Shown in pieces: positions 17,875-26,454 of a DNA stretch of 64,000 bases. Both the position numbers and the translations under genes were made by a program. Position 1 is the first letter of the stretch. Every line of letters begins with the position of its first letter. Under the pieces are notes generated by a model. The model saw nothing but the letters and a program-made list of their open reading frames with translations. It searched no databases and was not told the DNA's origin. Source of the DNA: Corynebacterium coyleae (GTDB lineage: Bacteria; Actinomycetota; Actinomycetes; Mycobacteriales; Mycobacteriaceae); contig NZ_CP047198.1 of the NCBI RefSeq assembly GCF_030408635.1, positions 806,001 through 870,000 on the forward strand, given 5' to 3'.

Positions 17875-19128
17875 GTGAATGAACCCACCTATCGGAGAAT
17901 CGTCGCTCTCGACGTCGCTCGAGGTATCGCAATTCTGGGCACCTTGGCAACGAATATCTGGATCTTTGCCACCTGGCACCAGATGGACAGCGTCATGGAG
18001 CAGTATTTCGATCCGAACTTCACGCTCTGGGATGAGGTTCGCGCCGCTTCCACGAATGGAACTGCAGCAGAGGCCGCCGACGCGTTGTTCAATGCCGCAA
18101 GCGCGTTGGTCACGGACGGCAAGTTCCTGGGACTGCTCACCATCATGTTCGGCATCGGCATGGAGATCCAGCGCCAATCTGCAGCGAAACGAAACCAGCG
18201 CTGGCCCGGGCTGTACTACTGGCGCGCAATCTTGCTTGTGGCCGAAGGGCTACTGAACTACATCTTCATCTTTGAGTTTGATGTGTTGATGGGCTACGGC
18301 CTGACCGCCCTTGCGGTGGCGCCGATTATTGCGCGCAGCGAGCGCGTGCAAAAGGTATGGATGTGGCTGGCGCTGAGCGCACATGTCCTTGTCATGTTGC
18401 TGTTCTCCGTGGGCACCTATCTGCTTAACAGTATTCCGCTCGACGAGATCGAGGGTGGCGAGGATATCCCCACGTTTGACCAGTCGTTTGCGCTCTACAC
18501 CGCAACCGACAGCTATCCGGCGATGGTGCAGGCGCGTATCGACGACTTCTTCGGCGGCAGGTTCGAAATCCCAATCATGTTCGTGATGGGCATCGGTGTG
18601 TTTCTCCTCGCGGCCAGGTTGTACCGCGCTGGATTGTTCCAACCCGCCGGGGCGGGGTTGCGTCGCAAAGTAATGCTCGTCGGCCTTGGTGTTGGTATCC
18701 CGCTGGACTGGGGGCTGCGCTTGTTTGCCACCGGCGCATCTGCTTCGTTGACTCGCTACATCACCTCGACGGTAGTGGCGTTTGGCGTCCTCGCGCTCAT
18801 CGCGGCCTTCTACATCCGCCGCGACAACACGCTTGGTGTGGTGGGAACCGGTTTGGCTGCAGTCGGTCGCACCGCGCTGACGTGCTACATCCTGCAGAAT
18901 GTGCTCGCCTCTGTGGTGTTCTACGACTTCGGGTTTGGTCTAGCCCGGTACGTAGAGGGGCCTGCCGGCACCTTGCTCGTGTGTGGGGTTTATCTCGCGT
19001 TGTGTGCGCTGCTTGTTGCCTTCAGCATGTTGTGGCTGAAGCGCTTCCAGCGGGGACCGTTTGAAATTGTCATGCACCGGGCTGTCGACATGGTTGCGGC
19101 TAAGCAACGGCCAGCAGTGCAGCGGTAG
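17875..19128 (+). CDS. DUF418-family multi-pass membrane protein
   Basis: About 417 residues with eight to ten hydrophobic helices. It has the DUF418/COG2311 N-terminal RIVALDVARGIAILGTLATN motif, a central VTDGKFLGLLTIMFGIGMEIQ segment, and the C-terminal DUF418 part around GRTALTCYILQN. The biochemical role of the family is unknown; some members resemble acyltransferase-like membrane proteins. A TAGTAT hexamer ends 7 nt before the GTG at 17875, supporting a leaderless start there; an ATG at 17866 is the alternative. The 3' end overlaps the convergent permease gene by 29 nt. Confidence 0.85.
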   Translation: MNEPTYRRIVALDVARGIAILGTLATNIWIFATWHQMDSVMEQYFDPNFTLWDEVRAASTNGTAAEAADALFNAASALVTDGKFLGLLTIMFGIGMEIQRQSAAKRNQRWPGLYYWRAILLVAEGLLNYIFIFEFDVLMGYGLTALAVAPIIARSERVQKVWMWLALSAHVLVMLLFSVGTYLLNSIPLDEIEGGEDIPTFDQSFALYTATDSYPAMVQARIDDFFGGRFEIPIMFVMGIGVFLLAARLYRAGLFQPAGAGLRRKVMLVGLGVGIPLDWGLRLFATGASASLTRYITSTVVAFGVLALIAAFYIRRDNTLGVVGTGLAAVGRTALTCYILQNVLASVVFYDFGFGLARYVEGPAGTLLVCGVYLALCALLVAFSMLWLKRFQRGPFEIVMHRAVDMVAAKQRPAVQR

Positions 19129-20233
19129 CGGCAATGACGGTAACTGGTGCCAGGAGTAGGCCCCACAGGATGAACCCGCGCCACGGTACTGGGGCCTTTG
19201 CGCGGCGGAGTTGATCTGCCCACAGCAGTGTGGCGAGCGATGCCCATGGGGTGATCACCGGGCCGACATTGACGCCGATCAGGAGCGCCAGCACGCTGGC
19301 CGGATCGCTGACTGCAGGTTCGAGCATTAAAAAAGCAGGGATGTTGTTGATCGCGTTCGCTGTGGTCGCGCCAGCAGCTGCAATTGCTAAGGGGTGTGTG
19401 CCGGCGAGTTGCTGCACGGCGGACGAAATATCGCTGATCTGCAGGGCCAGTGTCGCCACCGCGGAGAAGGCAGTGGCAAGGCTGAGCGCCGACCACGGGA
19501 TGAGTGGAGTAATGCCGTCGCGCCGTCCGGTCGGGCCCACCGCACACCACATTGCGATGGCGGCGACGGTGCTCGTCAGCCAGTAGGGGATCGGGCTGAG
19601 GAGTGCAACGACGGTGACGCCCAGCACCGCAAGGGCGTCCGTTGGGCGGGGGAGGATCGATGACGCTTCGGGCATAGGCTCGCCGGCTGCGCTGCGGTAT
19701 ATCGCCCGGGCCGCGTAGGACGCTGCCACTGCCACTGCCACTGCCACGGCTGCAGGGGCGGCGGCGAGTTTCACGTATTCACCGGTGGTGGAAAACGCGT
19801 CGCCGCCCACCGCCAGCAAATTCGTCAAGTTGGAAACCGGCAAAGGCATGGACGCAAAGTTGGCAATCCACACCACGGAAAGCGCCACCGCCGGCACCGG
19901 GAGGCGGAAGCGGGAGGCGAGTTGCACCGCCAGCGGGGTCAGCATGATCGCAGTGGTGTCGAGTGAGAGGAACGCCGTTGCGGCGACACACAGTGCGAGA
20001 AACCCCGCCAGAACGATCTCTCTGCGTGACGTCGTGCGCTGCAACGCGCCAACCAGCCACTCGAAGGTGTGCACACGAGCAGCGAGATTGACGACGACAG
20101 ACATGCCGGCCGCGAAACCGAGTACTGGAACAAGCCGAAGGGCAACTTCAGTGGCGTCGTTCAGGGACACTGCGGCGAGCACGGCGAGACTGGCGATTGC
20201 TGCCAGCGGCAAAGAAAACGAGGAAAGATTCAT
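19100..20233 (-). CDS. ArsB/NhaD-like (ion transporter superfamily) permease
   Basis: A 377-residue hydrophobic protein with about ten transmembrane helices. It shows two related halves with the superfamily's characteristic breaks: SLDTTAIMLTPLAVQLASR with NFASMPLPVSNLTNLLAVGG in the first, and TANAINNIPAFLMLEP with GVNVGPVITPWASLATLLW in the second. These are typical of ArsB and related anion or citrate permeases. There is no arsenic operon nearby, so the substrate is unknown. The ATG at 20233 has no obvious ribosome site, so the start is a best guess. Confidence 0.8.
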   Translation of the reverse strand: MNLSSFSLPLAAIASLAVLAAVSLNDATEVALRLVPVLGFAAGMSVVVNLAARVHTFEWLVGALQRTTSRREIVLAGFLALCVAATAFLSLDTTAIMLTPLAVQLASRFRLPVPAVALSVVWIANFASMPLPVSNLTNLLAVGGDAFSTTGEYVKLAAAPAAVAVAVAVAASYAARAIYRSAAGEPMPEASSILPRPTDALAVLGVTVVALLSPIPYWLTSTVAAIAMWCAVGPTGRRDGITPLIPWSALSLATAFSAVATLALQISDISSAVQQLAGTHPLAIAAAGATTANAINNIPAFLMLEPAVSDPASVLALLIGVNVGPVITPWASLATLLWADQLRRAKAPVPWRGFILWGLLLAPVTVIAATAALLAVA

Positions 20234-20441
20234 GGCGGGGTTGAGGGTAAGTGGTGGATGAGCAGGGCGGAGGTCGTCGATAAGCGAGTTGCAATGATTA
20301 GGTCGCAGCGTAAGTGAGCTGTATGCTATTTCGAGTTGTCCGGCAACCGTCGGATGAAAAGACCATTTCGCACCCAACTCGGGCACGATCCTTAATGTAA
20401 GGAACCGACCCGTAGTTCAATCCTGAGGGAGACGAATACTA

Positions 20442-20714
20442 ATGAGGAAAGACATTCACCCGGATTACCACCCGGTGATTTTCCAGGACGCGAACACGGG
20501 CCACAAGTTCCTGACGCGCTCCACCCTGACTTCCGCACGCACCGAGCAGTGGGAGGACGGCAACGAGTACCCGCTCATCGTGGTTGACGTGACCGCAGAG
20601 TCTCACCCGTTCTGGACTGGCGCTCAGCGTCTCATGGACACCGCTGGCCGTGTTGAGAAGTTCAACCAGCGTTTCGGTGGCATGGCACGCCGCAAGAAGA
20701 AGTCCGCTAACTAA
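20442..20714 (+). CDS. rpmE2: Ribosomal protein L31 type B (zinc-free)
   Basis: A 90-residue type B L31: [23 protein letters not shown] and [10 protein letters not shown] are diagnostic, and there is no cysteine. Type B paralogues replace zinc-binding L31 when zinc is scarce and are often Zur-controlled. A GAGGGAG lies upstream of the ATG. It is followed by rpmF after 21 nt. Confidence 0.96.
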   Translation: MRKDIHPDYHPVIFQDANTGHKFLTRSTLTSARTEQWEDGNEYPLIVVDVTAESHPFWTGAQRLMDTAGRVEKFNQRFGGMARRKKKSAN

Positions 20715-20735
20715 AGGGCGTAAAGGAGCACAATC

Positions 20736-20909
20736 ATGGCAACCCCTAAGTTCAAGATGTCCCGCGCTAACACGCGCATGCGCCGTTCCCAGTGGAAGGC
20801 CAACAACCCTGACTTGGTCAACGTCAAGATCGACGGCCGCGAGGTGCAGATCCCGCGTCGTCTCGTTAAGGCGGCTCAGGCTGGCCTGATCGACGTCGAG
20901 CAGTTCTAA
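20736..20909 (+). CDS. rpmF: Ribosomal protein L32
   Basis: A 57-residue L32 starting [21 protein letters not shown] and without the C-terminal cysteines of zinc-binding L32. AAAGGAG precedes the ATG. It is the second gene of the rpmE2-rpmF pair and ends just before a strong terminator. Confidence 0.93.
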   Translation: MATPKFKMSRANTRMRRSQWKANNPDLVNVKIDGREVQIPRRLVKAAQAGLIDVEQF

Positions 20910-20939
20910 GCTTCCGCAAGGTAAAACTCGCGCAAAAAT

Positions 20940-20971
20940 ACCGGGTTCCCACAGGTGGGGCCCGGTTTTTT
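20940..20971 (+). terminator. Terminator after rpmE2-rpmF
   Basis: ACCGGG (20940-20945) pairs with CCCGGT (20961-20966), with an inner CCCA/TGGG stem, and is followed directly by a run of T residues. It separates the ribosomal genes from the two-component system. Confidence 0.9.
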
Positions 20972-21015
20972 GATGTCGTTTTCACTCTTAGAGGAAAATA
21001 AGTCATAATATCCGC

Positions 21016-21714
21016 ATGAAAATTCTCGTTGCCGATGACGAACAGGCTGTGCGCGAGTCACTGCGTAGGTCGCTTCGTTTCAACGGATACGACGTTGTTC
21101 TCGCCGTAGATGGTGAGGATGCGCTCGACCAGATCCGGTTAGAACAGCCGGATCTGACCATTTTGGACCTTATGATGCCAAAGCTTGACGGCCTCGGTGT
21201 CTGCCGCACGCTGCGTTCTTCGGGCTACGATGGCCCGATTCTTATGCTGACGGCGCGCGATGGTGTCGCGGACCGTGTGGCTGGCCTCGACGCTGGTGCG
21301 GACGACTACCTGCCTAAGCCGTTTGCGCTTGAGGAGCTGCTGGCCCGTGTCGGTTCGCTACTGCGTCGCTCCCGTGCGGAGTCGCGCCACAGTGAGCAGA
21401 AGGATTCGACCACGCTGAAGTTCGAGGACCTGACCATGGACACCTCGACGCGTGACGTGTTCCGCGATGGCCGACCGATCTCGCTGACTCGTACGGAGTT
21501 TGCGTTGCTGCACCTGCTGATGCAGAACCCGCGCCACGTATTGGCCCGTCAGACCATTCTTGAGGAAGTGTGGGGCTACGACTTCCCAACCTCAGGCAAC
21601 GCCCTGGAGGTTTACATCGGTTACTTGCGTCGTAAGACTGAGGCTGGCGGTGAATCTCGCCTTATCCATACTGTGCGTGGTGTGGGTTACGTGCTTCGGG
21701 AGACTGCTCCGTGA
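21016..21714 (+). CDS. mprA: OmpR-family response regulator (MprA/CgtR2 type)
   Basis: A 232-residue response regulator. The receiver has ADDEQ near the start, the phospho-acceptor Asp51 in [10 protein letters not shown], and KPF near residue 102. The C-terminal winged helix ends [19 protein letters not shown]. The downstream kinase, HtrA-like protease and Mog gene match the mycobacterial mprA-mprB-pepD-mog order and the corresponding cgtR2 locus of C. glutamicum, a cell-envelope stress system. A CATAAT hexamer ends 6 nt before the ATG, suggesting a leaderless transcript. The stop overlaps the kinase start. Confidence 0.93.
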   Translation: MKILVADDEQAVRESLRRSLRFNGYDVVLAVDGEDALDQIRLEQPDLTILDLMMPKLDGLGVCRTLRSSGYDGPILMLTARDGVADRVAGLDAGADDYLPKPFALEELLARVGSLLRRSRAESRHSEQKDSTTLKFEDLTMDTSTRDVFRDGRPISLTRTEFALLHLLMQNPRHVLARQTILEEVWGYDFPTSGNALEVYIGYLRRKTEAGGESRLIHTVRGVGYVLRETAP

Positions 21715-23177
21715 TGTTGCGCGTCGCGTCTGGCGATGCCTATGAGACCCGCCTCGGGGCGGGTCATTCCTTGCGCCTGAAATTGGCGGTGTTGTCCGGC
21801 TTCATTGTCGCGGCTGCGATTGGGCTCACGACGATGCTTGGCATGTGGCTGTCTACCAAAACCCACGAAGGCGTGTTGGATACTGAGCTGCGGAGCAAGA
21901 CGTTGGGGATGGCTCGCCAGCTCGACGGGGCCTCGGAAGATCAGATCCGTTCTGAGATTGCGGCGTTTCGGCGTTCGAACCCGTTGACAAGCGTTGCGGT
22001 CTCGGCGGCAGACTCTAACCTGTTTTGGGGCGATCCCATCTCCATTTCGGGGCCGTATTTGCGTACGGAAAGCGGCGATGCGGTGTCCGTGCGTTCAGTC
22101 AACGGTAAGCGCGTTGTCGTGCGTCAAACACCTGATGGGATGGTGGTTGCCGCGTCCCGGACAGAGGACCCATACAACCGCATCTCTGGGAGCCGAGCGG
22201 CGGCTGGGCTGGTCGTTATCGGCGTAGGCAGCCTGGTGGCGTGGATTTCTGGTGCGCTCATATCGGCGGTGGGTCTGACTCCGGTGCGCAGGCTGCACCG
22301 CGAGCTAGACAACGCCAATGAGTCGAGCGGGCCACGCGAACTTCCGGTGGAGGGCGACGACGAATTTGCGGAGGTGACCTCTTCGATCAACGCCTTGGTG
22401 AGGTCGTTGGAGGAGTCCAAGAAGCGTCAGGCGCAATTGGTGGCGGATGCGGGCCATGAGCTCAAGACGCCGTTGACATCGATGCGCACCAACATTGAGT
22501 TGTTGATGATGTTGCATAACTCCGGCCGTCAGGACCAGATTTCGGCTGAGGACCGGGCCGATTTGGAACGTGATGTGCTTGCCCAAATGGAGGAGATGTC
22601 GATCCTGATCGGCGACCTGGTCGACCTTTCCCGCGACGAGTCGCATGAGACCGAGCCGGAGGATTTCCGCCTCGACGAGGTGCTCGAAGAGGCGCTGGAC
22701 CGTGTGCGTCGTCGTCGCCCCGATGTGACGTTCTTGTTCCACGCCGACCCGTGGGTCATTCGTGGTGATCGTTTTGCCATGGGACGTGCTCCGATCAACT
22801 TGATCGATAATGCTGCGAAGTGGTCGCCGGAGGGTGGTGCAGTGCGTGTGTCGCTTAAGGCGGCGAAGCGCAACGCGGTGCTTATTGTCGACGACTCGGG
22901 CCCCGGCATCCCACCCGAGGAGCGCGAGAAAGTCTTTGAACGGTTCTACCGTTCCCCGGAGTCGCGCGCTATGCCGGGTTCTGGCCTGGGATTGGCGATT
23001 GTGAAACAGGTGATGGACCGCCACGGTGCGACAATCGTGGCGGAAGAGTCGGATGACGGTGGCGCCCGTTTCCGGGTGGTGTTCCCGGGACGTCCTCCGG
23101 AGGACGAGACGGCTGAGGATCTTATAGTCGAAGACGAGAACGAGACCCGCGTCATCCCGAAGAAAAGCTACAGCTAA
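21714..23177 (+). CDS. mprB: Sensor histidine kinase (MprB/CgtS2 type)
   Basis: A 487-residue membrane kinase: cytoplasmic stub, transmembrane helix (about 25-46), extracytoplasmic sensor region (47-160), second helix (about 162-188), HAMP, then HisKA with ADAGHELKTPLTSMRTN (phospho-acceptor His248). The HATPase domain carries NLIDNAAKWSPEGG, DSGPGIPPEE and GSGLGLAIVKQV. The ATG overlaps the regulator's stop (TGATG); a GTG 3 nt earlier is also possible. In mycobacteria MprB senses envelope stress and is influenced by the downstream PepD protease; the same arrangement here suggests the same circuit. Confidence 0.93.
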   Translation: MLRVASGDAYETRLGAGHSLRLKLAVLSGFIVAAAIGLTTMLGMWLSTKTHEGVLDTELRSKTLGMARQLDGASEDQIRSEIAAFRRSNPLTSVAVSAADSNLFWGDPISISGPYLRTESGDAVSVRSVNGKRVVVRQTPDGMVVAASRTEDPYNRISGSRAAAGLVVIGVGSLVAWISGALISAVGLTPVRRLHRELDNANESSGPRELPVEGDDEFAEVTSSINALVRSLEESKKRQAQLVADAGHELKTPLTSMRTNIELLMMLHNSGRQDQISAEDRADLERDVLAQMEEMSILIGDLVDLSRDESHETEPEDFRLDEVLEEALDRVRRRRPDVTFLFHADPWVIRGDRFAMGRAPINLIDNAAKWSPEGGAVRVSLKAAKRNAVLIVDDSGPGIPPEEREKVFERFYRSPESRAMPGSGLGLAIVKQVMDRHGATIVAEESDDGGARFRVVFPGRPPEDETAEDLIVEDENETRVIPKKSYS

Positions 23178-23181
23178 ACCC

Positions 23182-23202
23182 GTACAGAAAATGTACAGAA
23201 AA
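23182..23202 (+). promoter_or_regulatory. 11-bp-phased direct repeat before the HtrA-like gene (candidate response-regulator site)
   Basis: The decamer GTACAGAAAA occurs at 23182-23191 and again at 23193-23202, exactly 11 bp apart, about 65 bp upstream of the protease start. OmpR-family regulators bind such one-turn-spaced direct repeats. The encoded regulator two genes upstream is the obvious candidate. No experiment is implied. Confidence 0.5.
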
Positions 23203-23266
23203 CACTACGTTTCGTTTGGTGAGGTCGCAAGCGCCGCCACAGCGCGGTAGGGCATACTCGCAATCC

Positions 23267-24520
23267 ATGAGCAATACGCGCGATTTCGGAGAGCAACCCA
23301 ACGATGAAACCTCGAGCTTTCCGCACCAGACAACTGAAAACTACGACCAGGCACCGTATGTGCCAAGCGGTGGCGTGTACACGGTTCCGCCGCAATCCCA
23401 GGCTCCGAAGCGTCGCGCAGGCGTAGGAACCGCCTTTGCGGTTGCGTTGGTGACAGGCCTTGCAGCCGGTGGTGGTGCGGGTTACGTTGCGGGGTCGGCG
23501 GGATCGTCGCAAAGCGTAGATGCTCCGAGTGGAGAGCAGGCGCAAGAAAACGCCCTGGAGAATCCCTCTGTGTCGAATGCCGCGGAGGCACCAGATGGAT
23601 CGGTAGAGAAGGTGGCGGCGCAGGTGCTGCCGTCGGTGGTGTCCATTGAGGTGGCCACGCGCTCTGGTGGGGCGGAGGGATCCGGCTCCATCATTTCCTC
23701 TGATGGGTATGTGCTGACCAACCACCATGTGATTGCCGCAGGTGCGCAGCCGGGGACCGAAATTCAAGTCACGCTCAACGATGGTTCTCGCCACCGCGCG
23801 CAGTATGTTGCCTCCGATGTGAACACCGACATTGGCGTGCTCAAGATCGAGGGCGTAGACAACTTGCCGGTGGTGCAGTTCGGCAATTCTAATGACCTGC
23901 GTGTGGGCCAGCAGGTCGTGGCGGTCGGCTCGCCGTTGGGTCTGTCTGCGACGGTGACCTCAGGTATTGTCTCTGCGCTCAACCGGCCGGTGCGCGCGAG
24001 CCAGGGTGGCGGCGAGAGCTCGCTGATGGACGGCATCCAGACGGATGCGGCGATCAACCCCGGTAACTCGGGCGGCCCGTTGGTGGATATGAACGGCAAC
24101 CTGATCGGTATGAACTCGGCGATTGCGTCGCTGTCCCAGAGCAGCTTTGGCGGAGAGAGCTCCGGCGGTTCGATCGGTCTTGGGTTCTCCATTCCGTCGA
24201 ACTTTGCCAAGCGAGTGGCAGATCAGCTGATCCGTAATGGTGAGGCGACACAACCGATGCTGGGTGTGCAGGTCAGCATCGCCCAGGCGATCACTGGCGG
24301 CGCTGTGGTTGCTGCGGTGGAGCCGGACAGCCCCGCGGAGCAGGCGGGCCTGAAACGGGGAGATGTGATCACGCGGTTGAATGACCGACTTATAGATTCA
24401 GCCGACGCGTTGATTGCCGCTACCCGTTCACAGGACTTTGGCCAGACAGTGACGCTGCAAGTGGAGCGTCAAGGAGAAGGTGAGCCGATTCCGGTAGAGG
24501 TGACCCTCAGCACAGAGTAA
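23267..24520 (+). CDS. pepD: Membrane-anchored HtrA-like serine protease with PDZ domain
   Basis: A 417-residue protease. It has a disordered cytoplasmic N-terminus (1-50), one transmembrane helix (about 53-76), a linker, and a trypsin-like domain with the full triad: His154 in TNHHV, Asp188 in NTDIGVL and Ser268 in NPGNSGGPLV. The PDZ domain follows (about 325-417). It degrades or refolds damaged envelope proteins and in mycobacteria acts with MprAB. The ATG at 23267 is chosen because CATACT ends 8 nt before it and the homologous N-terminus starts here. The upstream direct repeat may make it a target of the adjacent regulator. Confidence 0.93.
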   Translation: MSNTRDFGEQPNDETSSFPHQTTENYDQAPYVPSGGVYTVPPQSQAPKRRAGVGTAFAVALVTGLAAGGGAGYVAGSAGSSQSVDAPSGEQAQENALENPSVSNAAEAPDGSVEKVAAQVLPSVVSIEVATRSGGAEGSGSIISSDGYVLTNHHVIAAGAQPGTEIQVTLNDGSRHRAQYVASDVNTDIGVLKIEGVDNLPVVQFGNSNDLRVGQQVVAVGSPLGLSATVTSGIVSALNRPVRASQGGGESSLMDGIQTDAAINPGNSGGPLVDMNGNLIGMNSAIASLSQSSFGGESSGGSIGLGFSIPSNFAKRVADQLIRNGEATQPMLGVQVSIAQAITGGAVVAAVEPDSPAEQAGLKRGDVITRLNDRLIDSADALIAATRSQDFGQTVTLQVERQGEGEPIPVEVTLSTE

Positions 24521-24579
24521 GTTCTTTAGAGACTTGCAATATTTTCTCACCGCGCTGACGGACGGGAGCCCGTTTTACG

Positions 24580-25155
24580 ATGACTGAACTGTATGACTCG
24601 GTTGATCTTGCTGATCTGGACATGAACGAGCCGGACGATGCAACCCTTCGTGCCTCTGAGCTGGAGCAGGCTGCGCCGGAATCGCCGCGTGCCATTGTTG
24701 TGTTGGTGGGGGATCGTCGATACGACGCCCCCGGCGATAACACCGACAAGATGGTGGTGGAGCTCCTTAGCGAGTTCAATTACCGGGTTGACGGTGTGGT
24801 GCGGGTGAAGTCGAAGAAGTCCGATATCCGCAAGGCGATTGAGACCGGTGTCGTCGGTGGTGTGGACTTGGTGCTCACGCTCGGCGGTACGGGTGTTGGC
24901 CCGCGCGATAAGACGCCGGAGGCGACGCGCGGCATCATCGATAAGGTGGTGCCGGGGGTGAGCCAGGCGATTCGGGCGTCGGGGCAGGCGTGTGGCGCGG
25001 TTGATGCGTGCACCTCCCGCGGCATTTGCGGTGTATCCGGCTCTACGGTGGTGGTGAACCTGGCGTCGAGCCGTCAGGCGATTCGCGATGGCGTATCGAC
25101 GATTGCCCCGCTGGTCACCCACCTCATCGGCGAACTCAACCAGTACTCGGTGTAG
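24580..25155 (+). CDS. mogA: Mog/MoaB-type molybdopterin adenylyltransferase domain protein
   Basis: The 191-residue product has about 35 extra acidic N-terminal residues, then one MoCF-binding domain with VLVGDRRYD, the core TLGGTGVGPRDKTPEA and the C-terminal GVSGSTVVVNLASS. These match Mog/MoaB/CinA-like proteins that adenylylate molybdopterin. It lies directly downstream of the protease, as in mycobacteria. No other molybdopterin biosynthesis gene is in the window apart from a degenerate MoeA homologue, so the link to molybdenum cofactor is by family only. Confidence 0.88.
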   Translation: MTELYDSVDLADLDMNEPDDATLRASELEQAAPESPRAIVVLVGDRRYDAPGDNTDKMVVELLSEFNYRVDGVVRVKSKKSDIRKAIETGVVGGVDLVLTLGGTGVGPRDKTPEATRGIIDKVVPGVSQAIRASGQACGAVDACTSRGICGVSGSTVVVNLASSRQAIRDGVSTIAPLVTHLIGELNQYSV

Positions 25156-25165
25156 ATAGCGCGCG

Positions 25166-25372
25166 GTGACAGTGCAGATGGAACGCAAGAGAAGAAGAGT
25201 CGTGCGTCGTGCGGATGTGGAATACGACCGCACGGCGGATAAGGCGCCGTCGCAACAACGCAAAAGCCCGGCGTTCGACGGCGAGCGCGAAGTGCTACTC
25301 GATGACGAAGAGCCGGGCTTGACTGGCCGCGCCTTCTACGAAGAGCAGCGGCCGCCGCATCACGGGGATTAG
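25166..25372 (+). CDS. Small basic/acidic hypothetical protein
   Basis: A 68-residue ORF starting at a GTG 10 nt after mog: a very basic head (MERKRRRVVRRA) and an acidic tail (EVLLDDEEPGLTGRAFYEEQ). There is no domain I recognise. The codon pattern and tight position after mog support expression in the same transcript. Its stop overlaps the convergent mscL stop by 4 nt. Confidence 0.6.
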   Translation: MTVQMERKRRRVVRRADVEYDRTADKAPSQQRKSPAFDGEREVLLDDEEPGLTGRAFYEEQRPPHHGD

Positions 25373-25791
25373 TTCAGCGGCTTCTGGGTGGAGTTCGGGT
25401 TCTGGTTGGACAGCAGGTCGCGGATTTCCGCGAGCAGCTCGGTCTCGGTCGGAGCCGGCTCCTCTGGGTCGACGCCCTTGCGACGCTTCTGTGTCTCGTC
25501 GAGCTTGTTCATCGGCATGACCAGCAGGAAGTAGATCACTGCAGCGATGAGCAGGAAGTTGATGATTGCGGTGATCAGTGCACCGAAGTCAACGAAGGTA
25601 GCCTCGTTGCCCTCACGGACGAAGAAGCCGAGGCCGGAGTAGTCCACGCCGCCGAGGGCTGCGAGGAACGGGTTGATAATGGAATCGGAAAATGCGGTGA
25701 CGACAGCGGTGAAAGCTGCACCAATCACAACGCCAACGGCAAGGTCAATGACGTTGCCGCGCATGATGAAATCTTTAAAACCTTGAAGCAT
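25369..25791 (-). CDS. mscL: Large-conductance mechanosensitive channel
   Basis: A 140-residue MscL: N-terminal amphipathic helix MLQGFKDFIMRGNVIDLAVG, pore helix VVIGAAFTAVVTAFSDSIINP, a short loop, second helix at about 68-90, and a C-terminal charged bundle. It opens on membrane tension to release solutes during hypo-osmotic shock. A TAGTAT hexamer on the minus strand (25800-25805) ends 8 nt before the ATG, overlapping the end of the upstream SAF gene, so it may have its own leaderless promoter. Confidence 0.96.
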   Translation of the reverse strand: MLQGFKDFIMRGNVIDLAVGVVIGAAFTAVVTAFSDSIINPFLAALGGVDYSGLGFFVREGNEATFVDFGALITAIINFLLIAAVIYFLLVMPMNKLDETQKRRKGVDPEEPAPTETELLAEIRDLLSNQNPNSTQKPLN

Positions 25792-25792
25792 G

Positions 25793-26419
25793 TTAGGGAA
25801 TACTAGGCGGTTGTATATGACGACTCAAAAGTAAGGTCAATGGGCCATCCAACGAGGCTGCGGCAACGGCTTCTGCTTGAGACTGCCGAAATAGCACAAG
25901 AACTGTACCTTTCTCACCTGAAGTAACCACGCGCCCGCCAGTCGCGACAGTGCGTGGCCCCTGTGCGATCACGTCCACCCGTGCACCGTGATGCAGCAGC
26001 GGAATGATGTCTGATTCCGCGACCGGAACCGGCACCAGAGAGAACTCTTCGCCGGGTGGTTCCTCCGCAACCAAGGTTGCGGTGAGATCCGGTCCGACAA
26101 GGCGTGTGGAGGTCACCACCTCACCAGCTGATGCCGCCGCGGCAAGAAGTTGGCCCTCCGCCAGCGCGAGATCAGACAGTGCCCCCTGCGGTACTGCGTC
26201 AGCTGGAAGTCGCCGCAGGGCCACGTCCTCGCCGGTAAGCGTCGTGCCGGGCGCAACCTCACGGGCAAAGACAACCACCGCTGGATCATCGCGGGACACA
26301 CCGACGATGACGTGCAACGTCGCGGCGATGACAAGAACCACCGCAACGATGCGACGAATGATGACAGACCGGCGGTATCCGGGCGTGCGCAACTGCGCGA
26401 ACTGTGCGTGAAGGTCCAT
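25793..26419 (-). CDS. SAF-domain membrane protein (CpaB/RcpC-like)
   Basis: A 208-residue protein with one N-terminal transmembrane helix (about 22-40) followed by an SAF domain (about 48-110, with REVAPGTTLTGEDVALRRLP) and an RcpC/CpaB-like C-terminal part around HGARVDVIAQG and EKGTVLVLF. CpaB relatives help pilus assembly or secretion, but no pilus genes are nearby. The gene sits between mscL and the formyl-THF cyclo-ligase on the same strand, the order also found in C. glutamicum. Function is not established. Confidence 0.82.
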   Translation of the reverse strand: MDLHAQFAQLRTPGYRRSVIIRRIVAVVLVIAATLHVIVGVSRDDPAVVVFAREVAPGTTLTGEDVALRRLPADAVPQGALSDLALAEGQLLAAAASAGEVVTSTRLVGPDLTATLVAEEPPGEEFSLVPVPVAESDIIPLLHHGARVDVIAQGPRTVATGGRVVTSGEKGTVLVLFRQSQAEAVAAASLDGPLTLLLSRHIQPPSIP

Positions 26420-26454
26420 AGGTATCTGACGGACCCTGCACTACCCCGGTTCCC

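Noticed and set aside
20352-20369. Possible Zur box, TGAAAAGACCATTTCG, before rpmE2
   Set aside because: Only GAAA/TTTC arms pair, and the match to known Zur sites is poor.
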